64,000 nt of DNA from NCBI GenBank assembly GCA_037501455.1, contig CM074864.1, positions 40,016,001 through 40,080,000 on the forward strand, read 5' to 3'. Position numbers and translations under genes: made by a program. Below are positions 10,438-21,448 of this stretch, piece by piece. The stretch is from Lantana camara. Lineage: Eukaryota; Streptophyta; Magnoliopsida; Lamiales; Verbenaceae. Each line of letters opens with the position of its first letter. Position 1 is the stretch's first letter. The notes below the pieces were generated by a model. It made no database searches, was not told where the DNA came from, and worked only from the letters and a program-made list of their open reading frames with translations.

Positions 10438-11367
10438 GGGGATACCCGCCGTGTCCACCAAGTTATTATCCTACTCCCTACTATCCACCACCTCAAGCGC
10501 ATTTATACTGGCGAGGGGTAGCCCCAGAGGGTGCGCCGCCTCGAGAAGAAGTTGCGGAGTCAGGCCAGTGCCAGCGAGATGCGGATAAGAGACCTACCGG
10601 GGAAATCCAGGAGGCTATAGCCCAACCTAAGAAGAAGCCCATCGACTAGGGGGCATTTCACATCGCCGGAACTGCCAGTGAGTTCCGGGCCCGATCCCCC
10701 GTGGGCGGAAAAGCTGCCGACCCAAAGATGGTCCTAGTCTTTGACCGTTTAGGGGCAAGGGTTGATCCCAACGCCCGTAGGAGGGCTAACAGGGGGTTTC
10801 CAGTGGGAAAAGATGACCTCCGTAATAAGTTGCCCCAGTGTGACGACCAGATCCGCCTCAGGATATGTTGCCACTCGAGCGCCTAAGGCCTAGGGTACAG
10901 AACCCTCTCATTTAAGAGGTTGAGGACAATGAGCCCTACTATGAAAACGAGGAGCAGCCACTGCGACCGGAGAGAAGGCCCCCTCCACCCCCTCGTTGGG
11001 CGGGGTATCAAAGCATAAGGGAAACCAGATCCCCTTTCTGTGAAGAGATTATATCGGCCATGGCGGAGGATAAGATGCCCAATAATTTACCAACCTACGA
11101 GGGAACCTCTCACCCCAAAAGGCATGTCGATCGCTTTGAGATCGAGGTGAGGATGTTTGGCCATTCTTCGGATGTGTGGGCCAAAATATTTGCAACCATT
11201 TTGGTCGGGGCAGCCCAAGTTTGGTTCTCAAGGCTGCCCCCTCGAAGCATAAACTCTTATGATGACCTGGTGGAGCAGTTGATCTCTCACTTCTCTTAAG
11301 TCAAATGGGACAAATTGCCCTCCACTTACCACTATAATCTAGCACAGAGGGAGGACGAGACCCTGAG
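10394..11367 (+). pseudogene. Tat-1 gag, N-terminal part
   Basis: A proline-rich N-terminal region in which reading shifts among frames (stops near 10647 and 10884) leads into the best segment, in one frame from about 10916 to 11299. This holds an acidic, then proline-rich stretch (PERRPPPPPRW) and the core of the retrotransposon gag domain (LPTYEGTSHP, AAQVWFSRLPPRSI). TAA at 11297-11299 interrupts it, after which homology resumes in the same frame up to REDETL. There Tek-2 is inserted and gag continues at 30657. Tat/Retand gag is the closest recognised type. Confidence 0.75.
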
Positions 11368-13396
11368 TGTAGCACCCCAAACGGAAGGCGCCACATCCCT
11401 TGCACTCAGACCCGACCCGTATATGAAATGGGAGAGCCATACACGTGCCAAATCAGAGCAAACGGGGACTCACTCACTCACTATGCTAGGCGGGAACTAA
11501 ACCTTCGAAACCAATTAATCAATTTCAACATGATAAATGTAAATGCGGAAGCGGAACATATATTCACAATTAAATCAATCATAGTGACGGGTTCAACTAA
11601 CGTAGGTACCTAGTCCCGAAATTCAAACATAAACATAAGCTCAGCATTTATACATGTTTCAATGTGACTTAAACAAGTTACAATGTGCGTGTGGAAAGAC
11701 TCTGACTTAACCACAGGACTTGACAGACACAAAATCCCGCCTAGCACTCCAAAACCTACAAAAGAACTGAAAACAAAGCCGGGTTCAGTCTAAAGGAGAC
11801 CGGTGGGTATAAAACGGGGCATAAGCATAATATAAGATAATATTTAAACATTCACATGCAAGTTATAATCCCAAATAAGATTTTCAAAGTATTTCCAGAG
11901 TAGGTGAGATAAAGAAATCATCAAAGGGGATTATAACAACCAAATTCCATTAGGTCTTTCGTGGCCCGGCGAGTGGGCATGCATTATCTCCAACCATCAC
12001 CTTGTGTAGTTCATTAAACATTCATTCATTCTTTCTTTTCATGCATTACATTCTTTCTTTGTGCACATTCATGATCATTTACACCTCTTTCCTCCGGTTG
12101 GTGGACGGGTTAGCAAGACTCGGCCACCTCCTTCATTGACTAAAAGGGGTTACATAACTCCCCAGATGGCACTCAGCGTCCATTCCTCGCTAACTGCTAA
12201 TGAGGTCCGGTTACCCCGTACATTGGTTGGAACTTGTATGAGGGATCACCGTCGGCCCATGCCTCCCTGGATAGACACTCACACTAAGTCCCTGGGCCCC
12301 ATTCTGTGCGTTCATTCATTCTTTCTCTCCAAAACATTCGGTAGGGTTCATAAAAGAAAGGCTTTACGTTGAAATCATTGACTCTTGAAAACGACTCTAT
12401 ATATATATTATATTTTTGGCCGAAATCTTTACACATTGAGAGTACATAGGGTCATTCAACTAAATAGTAGAGAAACCCACCTGTACTCCTCTTACCGAAC
12501 AATACCAAGAAGAAAAGGAGACTCGAAAGTAACCTATGAACCCGGCACGTCTCCACCCTGGAGAAAACTGTACAAAGGACAAAGTAGTGTACTCATGAGA
12601 CTCAAGACTCAAAATGAACCATATATGATGCACGACAATGTATTAATGTGATATGATATGCATAAGATATAACAATGTGCCATGAAAATGTTCCTATGCT
12701 CAATTAATGCCACTTAGACATGTAAACAAGCTATTCACTCATTACACGAATAAATCATGTCCGTTCATTATCATTCTGTTATTAATATCCATCAGTCATT
12801 CAATACTCAATTCATATCACGTTATAATGCAGGTTAAAATGTACACGAATCATTTAGGGTAAAAAGGAATCCGTTAACCACGTAGGGAATGCATTGGTTA
12901 CAAGAAGAGTCACATTCGCACTTAAACTTTACACATCATATATTCATTAATTCATATCACAAAGTAACTTAAAGGCAAGAGAAACCACTTGGAGCACCAA
13001 ATGAATGCAAGGGAAGCGTATAGTACATTATGCGGTAGTACTTAAGCCATACATGTTGGTAGCTCAACAAAATCATATCGAATCAATCCATAAAATTCAT
13101 ATAATGGTCATAACACATATATTAACAAGTTAATAAAGCATGGGAATCATAAAAGAGGATATTATGTAATGAACACGTTCATGTGCACGATTAATATCTT
13201 AAAGACATATAACCTATCATTCCAATGCTTTCAAGAAATGTTTAAATCCGTTCAAGTTCATAATTTCCATATTTCATAACACCCAAGATAATACATGTTA
13301 GCATGGCATAGAAGTCATAAAAGAGGTGGAGGAAGATCAAACAAGCGAAGAAAAATAAGAAAAACAAAACCGGAGTAACAAAAACCCCGCAGGACA

Positions 13397-13520
13397 GAAT
13401 CCACCCCCATGGATTTTTCCAAAGGGAAAAATGCACCTCCATGGATTTCTGTTAGAAACTCTACTGACTCAAATCCACCCCCCGTGGATTTTTCCAAGAA
13501 AAATCCACGCCCGTGGATTT
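13397..13520 (-). repeat. Tek-2 paired palindrome array
   Basis: Four units start at 13397, 13429, 13471 and 13501 (spacings 32, 42, 30). They are relatives of the Tek-1 unit: AATCCACCCCCATGGATT and AAATCCACGCCCGTGGATTT types. The second unit carries a TCC to TGC change. Located in the putative LTR intron. Confidence 0.88.
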
Positions 13521-13712
13521 GGGTCAGTAGCCAAAAAACACAGGAAATAAGACAAAGTCACGAGAAAGGGGCAAAAATGCATTAAACCAACTCAAAACTC
13601 AACCAAAATCATACAAATTCAGGCTATAAGTTCAATCATCAAATCTGTCACAAAGGAGGAAAGAATGTAGCAGCCCATATCCTCCAAGATTGAGGCTAAA
13701 ACAGGGGATAAA

Positions 13713-13909
13713 TGTAATATCCCACATCGGAGGAAGAGGAGAACTAAGCCTTCCTTATAAGGGGGTGGATACCTCTTCCCTGTAGAGGCCTTTTCCTGGG
13801 TGGGCGCCTTTGGCTTAAATTCCACCGGGAAGAACAAAAACGTGAGGCTATGCCGACTTATGGATAGCAAAGCGGACAATATCTATAGGCGGGTTTTCGG
13901 GCTGTTACA
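13713..13909. mobile_element. TRIM-like solo LTR (197 bp)
   Basis: Runs from TGTAATATCCCACATCGG to GGGCTGTTACA and is flanked by a perfect ATAAA duplication (13708-13712, 13910-13914). The sequence type (CCTTATAAG, AGCGGACAATATCT) is a small non-coding LTR common in many plant genomes. It has a TATAAG promoter-like box and no internal domain. Inserted into the Tek-2 LTR after that LTR was in place. Confidence 0.85.
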
Positions 13910-15495
13910 ATAAAAGCTTGTAAACACATAGCTAACATGTAGAGCAACTCATATACTTCATGTACATGCAATTTCACACAAAATGGAGCCCAAGAAGTCA
14001 TCAAACAAACCAAAATTCTGACAGCAATTCAAACTGGGAAGCGCAGATTATATTCTCACATTTGGAGCTGAAATGAAGCATGAAATCAAGGTAAAACAGA
14101 ACATAATCATAGAGAAACATATGTAACACATAGCCATGCATTAACACACGAAATTGGATGCAAGAATTCATCAAACAAACTTCAAAAAACATGACAACAG
14201 TTCTGTCCAAAGAGAGCAGATTTGTAGCAGTTCGAACAAGGAAGGAGAAAGGCATGAAAGTTCACCCAAAGCTCAACCAAAACAATTTAAATGCAAGGAA
14301 ACATGTAGAGGAAGGTATGTACTTTGTAATCATGCAAAAAACATAAGAGGTTCATCCCAAAAATTCATGCATTTCAGCTCAAAAAATCACAGCAGCAGCA
14401 GATCACGTAGAGCCGATTGTATGCCAAGTTTCAGGCTCAAAACTCAATATTTCTTCAAAAGTTTTAATGGTAAATCATTCCTTACATAACCACCAAGTAT
14501 TAAGCATAAAAAATGGAGCATAATAAGTTCATATGATCAGCTTTCATGCCTCAAAGCTGTCATAACTCAAGCTAAACCATGGATGCAAGAATTCAAGTAA
14601 CCCTAACTATTCATGCATATCCTCAAACCCTTATCAAATCTGATGCATTTCATGACTTTCATGGATTAAAATAAGTATAAAAGAGAGGAGAATACACAAA
14701 TATACTTACCTTTAAGATTTGAAGAAGTATGGAGAAGATTTGGCTTCAAAATCTCAAGACATGAAAGGGCTTCTTTCTTCTCTTTGGATCAGATTTTCCT
14801 CTTTCTTGGGGGGATGAGTTCGAATGGCTGAGAGTGAGGGGAGAAAAAACACTTAACTCAAGTATAAAAGTCATGGGTTAAGGCTTGGTTAGGTTAGGGT
14901 GGTCCCACAAGTGAAGACTAGTCAAAGAAGTGGGCTTTTAAGCGAAAGGTGCTCGTTTCGACAGAATTTCAGAGGTCCAAATGGTTTAGAAAAATCTGAA
15001 TCTTGGTTGCTTGGCTTCCTTTCTTTGTTATGAGTCCAACACATCTTCCGGAATTCGAATCCGAATTCCCGAGCTCAAGTTACGCCGTCCGGAACTAGAG
15101 GTGTGCCGAAAGCCCTTAATCTCCCGACTTGGTCTCGTTCCCAAAATAAAATTCGTTAACACACCAAAAAAGATCGAAAACATGAAATGAGCATGTGCAC
15201 ATGTTCATAACACATAAATCTACAACATACTAAAATTACACAGAATTCCGAAATCAAAACAAGTAGGAACGGCACGCGAACAAAACATATAAGTGCATAA
15301 CATTCAAGAATTCATTTAAATTTCAAATATTCATAAAATAATTATATATTTTAACGAAATAATACTAATAATTAAAATGATATAATTAAAAATTATAATT
15401 ATAATAAATAATTAGTTACATAATTAAATAATTTAAATACGTAATTACGTAAACACATACATTAAACTAAACAACCGAAGAACCGGGGCGTTACA

Positions 15496-16253
15496 ACCTC
15501 TCCCCTTTAAAAGAATCCATCCTCGGATTCACTACTCGCCAGGAATAAAACAATGAGAGAACCCCCATCTCTCACAAGCAACAAGGAGAGAGAACTCCGT
15601 CCCTCGAACAACAATGAGAGAACCCCGTCTCTCGCACACAAAGAGAGCACCCCGTCTCTCAGAAACAACTAAAAGAGAGAACCCCGTCTCTCGCACACAA
15701 AGAGAGCACCCCGTCTCTCACAAATAACTAAAAGAGAGAAACGTACTAAGACATAAAGTATAACATATCAAGGAACAAACAGCACGAAGAAGGCATCAAA
15801 ACATTCAATTACGATAATGTATAAACAAATCAATCACACAAAGCCAGGTAATAATTATCACTTATATCCAACATCGATCATACCAAAAATAGTTATCATA
15901 CCAAGGAATCAAAGCACATATTACCAAAATTATTTGAGTTAACAATGCGTGTATGCATATGCCATGAATGTCTGATATACCGTTCACCGTGGAAACGAAT
16001 TTGAAGTTAAATCTTTCATAGTCCCAAGGCATGGTCCGAACCCAAAACTAGCTCAACTCTTGACTTATCCTCAATATCTTCAACATGTCTACTTGAAAAG
16101 CTGTTAAGATCCTCGATTGGTCTTATTCTTGATTCTACTCCGATTCTTACCTCTTCATATCTTCTTCTATCTCTCGATTGTGCGTTGACTTGGATCTAAT
16201 CATCTCGTCTTTGCAAACAAACCTTATTTCACGTCTCCAAATTTCAGATCAAC
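15496..16253 (-). other. Tek-2 internal 3' end: polypurine tract and pol terminus
   Basis: Minus-strand CTTTTAAAGGGGAGAGG next to the LTR (15496-15513) is the polypurine tract. The codons just upstream of it (about 15514-15545, minus) read like the conserved Ser/Asn-Pro-Arg tail of plant chromovirus pol (NPRMDSFKGE). A hairpin minisatellite follows at 15551-15740. The rest to 16253 shows nothing recognisable. Confidence 0.55.
15551..15740. repeat. Hairpin minisatellite (GAGAGAACCCCGTCTCTC)
   Basis: About six degenerate copies of an 18-bp unit with a GAGAG...CTCTC inverted arrangement and a CCCC loop. Two variants (GAGAGAACCCCGTCTCTC and GAGAGCACCCCGTCTCTC) alternate in a higher-order period of about 60 bp. 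Each unit could fold as a small stem-loop. It lies in the Tek-2 internal region beside the pol terminus. Confidence 0.8.
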
Positions 16254-16752
16254 TGTAACGCCCCAACAAGGGCATCCCACGCCTATCCCGCGCTACGGGC
16301 CTAGCTTGTATATAGAATTGCTATCCATATACCCGCCAAAATCGAAGCAAGCGGTGACAAATGGACATCCTAGCTAGGCGGTACTAGACTCACATTAAGA
16401 GAATTAAAACAAACACAAATACGCGGAAGCTTAAAACATACCACATGCATAAGAGTTAAAATTCAATATACCCACTTCAGACCTTCTCAAGTCAAATGAA
16501 AACAAATGGGAAAGATTAAATCATCAATTAAGTGACCAACACGGTCCAGCATGAAATGCTCAAAATACGGAAATGTAAATCATCCTAGAGACCGCCACGG
16601 TCCAACTAACAAGATAATAAATCCGATAACGTACATGCTAAATCCAAAACAACTCCAAGGTAACAAAACCAAATTAAAAGCAACAAACATAACTAGACAA
16701 CTAGACAAGACTCTCAAGAAAGACTGCCGCCTAGCATGACTCCAAAAGCAAC

Positions 16753-18674
16753 CTGCGGACACGAAAGGTAAAGAAGATCAGTTCAAACGGAACCGGTGAT
16801 GAGAAGTATACATAATATAATTAACATAAAACGGTTCAATGCATGCTCAAATCAAAGGTGTTCATGATCCGTTAACGTTTTTAGAAAACAATGCAGATTT
16901 TATAAAAATACGTATCATAAAACAAAGCACCGGTTCGGCGAGTACGAGCACTCCATCCTTACTTCCCAAACCAAGTGAAATCAAACCAATCCATCCTTAA
17001 CACCGTTGATGTCGAGGGTGTGCACCCCCCGATCATTGCAAAAGAACCATGGAGAAGTGGATCCATGAAACCGACCTTCTCCCAAGCTTACCTCAACCCC
17101 GAACCCTCCTCGGAGTCTTAGCAAACTTGTCCAAAAGTGGGTACTTCGTAAGGGTGCAACCGTCCGCCCTTGCGTTCCCGGTCTTACCACTTACTCCGCC
17201 CCGAGCGCTATCAAAAGAACCAACCAAGCAAGCGTCCTTGCAAGGTATAACAAAGGCTCGCTACACAACTCACACGTACATAATACTCAAATGAAAGTTC
17301 CGAAACCATTTTGGATATCTATCCCATATACCAAAACTCAAGTTTTACTTGTAAATCGTTTTCCATAAGCAAATATCCATAATACGAGCAAAGCTCACAA
17401 AACTTGGCTTATAATGCCTACATATACATTTCGAAAACGGGAGTTTAAAAAACCAATAAATATGAGAGGCCATATGTGTCCACAGTTTTGAAAACATTTT
17501 GATATGATAACTCCTCACCTTTACCAAGAACCTCGAAGATCAAGCACGAACAAGGAAGGTTACATGTCCGGAGACTCACCACCTAACAAGATAACGTACC
17601 AACAAAGGTAAGACTCGACTCGAAACCCAACAAGACGACGCACGGCTTGGACATGAATGTAAATATGTTAATGGTGTGCAAGGAATGTTCAACGATGGTA
17701 TAGATTGGCAATTATGATCATATTGCATCATATAAGTCATATATCAATTTCCTAAGTCATAAGTAATAAGCGACATATGAATCATACTTAACACAATTTA
17801 ATTAAACAAATAACTTAGTCAATTAAGATAACTTAAGCATGATTGAGGTATAAAGATCATAATATAAGGTATACATGAGATGTCACAACATATAACGAGG
17901 TCACAATACATTAGAGACATAATATAAATAAGTAAGGAACAAACAAGAAGCAAAACAAGTGAAACGGATCAAGAAAACAAGGCTGGGGAAAATCCACCCC
18001 CATGGATTTTCCTTCACAAAAAATCCACCCTCGCGGATTTAGTCCAGAGCTACTGCCTCAAATCCACCCCCATGGATTTTTACACAGCAAAAATCCACCC
18101 TAGCGGATTCTGCCCAGAACTTAAAAAAAAAAACGTGACAGCAACTACAAACTCGACTGGAATGAGTTCAAAACACCCCAAAACATGAAATTAAGCTTCC
18201 AAAACCACAAATAAGCATCATAAACCATCAAGTTACATAATAAAGAATTTAGGAACATTTAAACATCAAGAAATCTAACAATTCATGCAAGAACTTCATC
18301 TTCTACAAGTTTCAAGAAAGCTTCAAGCATAACAATGGTGAAATCAACAATCATTACAAGAAATTGTAGGAAATCTATCACATTCTCCATAAAAACACAT
18401 AAGGAACAAGAATCCATCATCAAATCAAGCTAAAACAAGCTTGAACATGAACATGCAAGAATTCTTCAGAAAAGCTTCAAAGGTCAACAATGGTGGTTTC
18501 TTCAAACAAGCATGAAAATGAGAAATTTTTACATCAAATCACTCCTAACATCATAAGAAACATATTTCCATCATAAAATTCGGATTTAATCCATCTAACC
18601 AAGAACCCTAGATTTCAAACTCAAGCTTCAAGTTCAAAGAAGAAGACCCATATAAGCATTCAAGCATTTCTTAC
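16753..18674 (-). other. Putative intron inside the Tek-3 LTR
   Basis: Minus strand: donor TTAAG|GTAAGAAATG at 18674; branch-like CTGAT; pyrimidine-rich run; acceptor TCCGCAG|G at 16753. About 1.92 kb. Contains the palindrome array at 17990-18110. Confidence 0.55.
17990..18110 (-). repeat. Tek-3 paired palindrome array
   Basis: Units start at 17990, 18021, 18060 and 18091 (spacings 31, 39, 31). First and third are AAATCCACCCCCATGGATTT. Second and fourth have TCGCGGATT or TAGCGGATT right arms, so the two halves of the array are copies of a 70-bp pair. Confidence 0.9.
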
Positions 18675-19400
18675 CTTAAGAGCTGAAAATGGAAGAGGGA
18701 ATCTTGTTCTTTAGTCTTGATTCTCCAAATTTAGTCTCCACTCTTGGCTCTTGAAGATGGCTTGAAGGTCTTGAGAGAATATGGATGGTCTCTTGAGAAA
18801 AGTGAGGGAGAGAGTGTGTTTCAATCTTGAAATAACGTAAGAATGGGTTTTGGTGTGTTAAATCTGATTTTGTAAATTGGGTCAGCCATATAGGGTCATG
18901 GAGCGGGTCATACGGGTCGGATTTAGGTGAAATTGGGGCTCAAATTGGGTCAGAATTGAAATTGGGTCGAAGGTCAACATTTAAAGGCTTAAAAGGTTGA
19001 CTTTTCGTAAAATGGCCATAACTTCTTCGTCCGAACTCCAAATCGAGCGATTCAGGAACCCACGAACTCATAATCGAATTATCTACTCAATTTCATTAAG
19101 TTCTAACCAATTCCAGGCTTGGAAAATAAATTTACCATATAGTCCCTAAATTATGCTTTAATATCCAAATAAGCACATTATTTCGTTTAACCATAAAGCA
19201 TGCTATCAAAACTCTTTAAGCACAATACGAGCACATACTTATCATATCAAATAGCCACATAAGTCATGTAAATCATGTTTTTCACATAAGCACCAAATGT
19301 CTATCAAATTAAGGCATAAATCCACATAAGTCATGCAAGGAAAGGTAAACCGTGCACTCTCGTACCAAACTTTACCTTGATCAGGAAGTGGGGCGTCACA

Positions 19401-21448
19401 TCAACCTTCGTTACGGTTCCTGTCTCCTTTTGTAGTTTAGTGAAGCTCTTGAAATTCGAATGTTGTTGTTGTTGTTGTTATTATTATTTTCTTTTTTTTG
19501 TAAAAATACATAACTTTTCCTTTTCCTGTATAGCTGAGAAAATCCGACGTCGACCTAATCTCTAATCTCTACTCTCCGCGACAACCTGGTTTAGTTCTTT
19601 GTTGTGTGCTTGGCTTGCTGGAATTCATTGACATCACCTTTAAAGATGACAATTCGATCGGTTTTCGTTTCTCAAAGCTGATTTAGAAATCCATCAGAAG
19701 TTCCCTAATAGAAATCAACTCAGGTGTGGTAACATAACTCTCACTTGGAAAATTTAAACCGAGAGTGCAATCTCATTCTTTTTCTATTACCATCATTAGG
19801 AATTTCATAACTGCCATTGTTTGCATTTTCGTTGTCCTTACTAGAAGTGACTTTCTCAACAGAACCATAAGTTTATCTCACGGTTGTGCTCTCCCCCTTA
19901 AAAAATTTAACCTTCAGCTGTTGGACTCTATCCATCAACCTATCACTTAATTGGAGTTCTTTATTCCCTCGAAGTTATCTTTCTTGGAATGTGCAACCCT
20001 TGGGAGAGGATTTATTCGGTATATTATTCACATTCACTTTAAAGTGATTGGTCTGAATAGCGGCCCGATTTATTTGTTTTCCAATTTCTTCTTTTAATCC
20101 TCTTGTAGCTCGAAATCTCATTTTCTTTTCTTGTCCGATCCGAATAGCCCGAAGTCAACTCCAACCCCTTTGAAATCTGAAATTCCAATCCCATCTTTAT
20201 CTGAACCGTATCGCCCGAAATGTTCTTCTTCAAATCTATTCGATAGGAATTTGATCAAAGTAGTTGTTAAAGTGTAGAACGGGGAAGACATCCTAACAAG
20301 CAAACACTAATAGGATGCATGTCGGGTTAGGATGTCAAATGCGTGTAACACGTATTCTCAACAAGGAATATGCAACACTTTTTGAGCAATTTTATCAATT
20401 AGAGATGCGCATATAAATAAAGGAATTAAATGATCTAAAGTGGTGTATGATGCACGTGCTATGGATGTATTAAACCTGTCACCGTAGTAGTAGTTTTAGC
20501 ATAAGATCCATTCCTTTAATCTCGATGTTACGGGCATAAGTTGTAAGTTTGAGCATTGTTCGGTCATTGATGATGCTTTCCAATCTTCGTTTACTTCCAA
20601 ATCCTTGCTTGCTTCCTTATCTCCTTGCATATCCCCAAAGTCCCGAGAAGATAATACAATTTGAATTCTTCATTATTCCCTGCTATTATTACTTTACATC
20701 CACTCATTGGTCCATGATGGTGATCGCATCCATTAAGCTTCCTTACTTCACCCCTTTGTAAAACCACACGATTGCCGACTCTCTATTCCATGCATCATAA
20801 TTGGAAGTCCTTTCAACGCGCCTTGCATCCAATCTCTTGAAATCTCCCAAGTTAACCTTTTAATTGTTCCACGATCTCAACTTCAAAGAACTCAGTGGTA
20901 AATGTTTGAGAACTTGATCTTAAATCAAGTGTCTTCATAGTTGGATGGTAAAAGTTCTACACCAATCCCATTGTCTCGCGTATCCTTGAAGTTGACGATT
21001 TGAATTCCCCTGATGCACGTACGTTAATAATCTTCAAGCTTTGTTGAGAGAACGAATTTGATGAACTTCTCCATGATTAAGGCCTTCTCTCACGATGCCG
21101 TGTAATGAAATGTAGCTCCATTTCGTAAATCATGAGGATGCAACGCCCGACCTTTCATTCTCGTTGATTCCACCGTCCCTTCTTTGAGAAGTAGAAAATA
21201 TTCATAGTTGAGGTTGATCAAGGCTTTGTTAATGTGGTAACATCCTATAACCAAAGCTTCAATTCGAATATAGATGCGTGTGGATTAGTATATGCTTATG
21301 GCACGTAGTTAGATTAATTAACACACACAAGATGCAAAAAGCAACGACTAAAGCAACGAAATTAAAAGAAGATCACATATAACAAGTAATTTCTCGCAAG
21401 CAACAAATAACCATGAAAATTCAATGCAATGCACACATTGGCCACGAC
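19401..21448. other. Unrecognised remnant, probably Tek-2 interior
   Basis: No domain recognised on either strand; ORFs are short. Contains a GTT/ATT microsatellite (about 19460-19488). The first five bases are the right-hand target copy of Tek-3, so at least the start belongs to whatever Tek-3 inserted into, presumably the Tek-2 internal region. The boundary with Tek-4 is not defined. Confidence 0.4.

Larger units (their letters stand above)
11756..14709 (-). other. Putative intron inside the Tek-2 LTR
   Basis: On the minus strand: donor AAAG|GTAAGTAT at 14709, also kept in the right LTR copy near 29855; CTGAA branch-like sequence with a GTCT/AGAC hairpin at 11792-11804; acceptor TTTGTAG|G with exon from 11755. 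Length about 2.75 kb without the TRIM insertion. Confidence 0.55.
11368..15495 (-). repeat. Tek-2 3' LTR (left copy)
   Basis: On the minus strand it starts TGTAACGCCCCGG (at 15495) and ends GGGGTGCTACA (at 11368). About 4128 bp, of which 202 bp are the TRIM insertion with its duplicated target. It contains donor (14709), palindrome array (13397-13520), acceptor (exon from 11755), CCGCCTAGC/GCTAGGCGG pair (11737 and 11485) and the usual terminal block. ORFs inside are spurious. Confidence 0.85.
16254..19400 (-). mobile_element. Tek-3: solo Tekay-like LTR (3147 bp)
   Basis: Flanked by a perfect TCAAC duplication (16249-16253, 19401-19405). On the minus strand it starts TGTGACGCCCC and ends GGGGCGTTACA. 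No internal domain or second LTR, so it is a solo LTR left by LTR-LTR recombination. It has the lineage blocks: donor near 18674, acceptor near 16753, CCGCCTAGC at 16727 and GCTAGGCGG at 16373 (119 bp from its 3' end). Confidence 0.88.

Noticed and set aside
10398..10649. Proline-rich 83-codon ORF as a possible host gene
   Set aside because: It leads directly into Tat-1 gag and has no other gene features.
20343..20356. TGTAACACG as a possible LTR start for Tek-4
   Set aside because: Flanking bases do not match TCACT after 24183, and the following sequence is unlike LTR starts in this window.
21233..21245. TGGTAACATCC as a possible Tek-4 LTR start
   Set aside because: Start is not TGTAAC and the 5-bp flank does not match the right side; left undecided.
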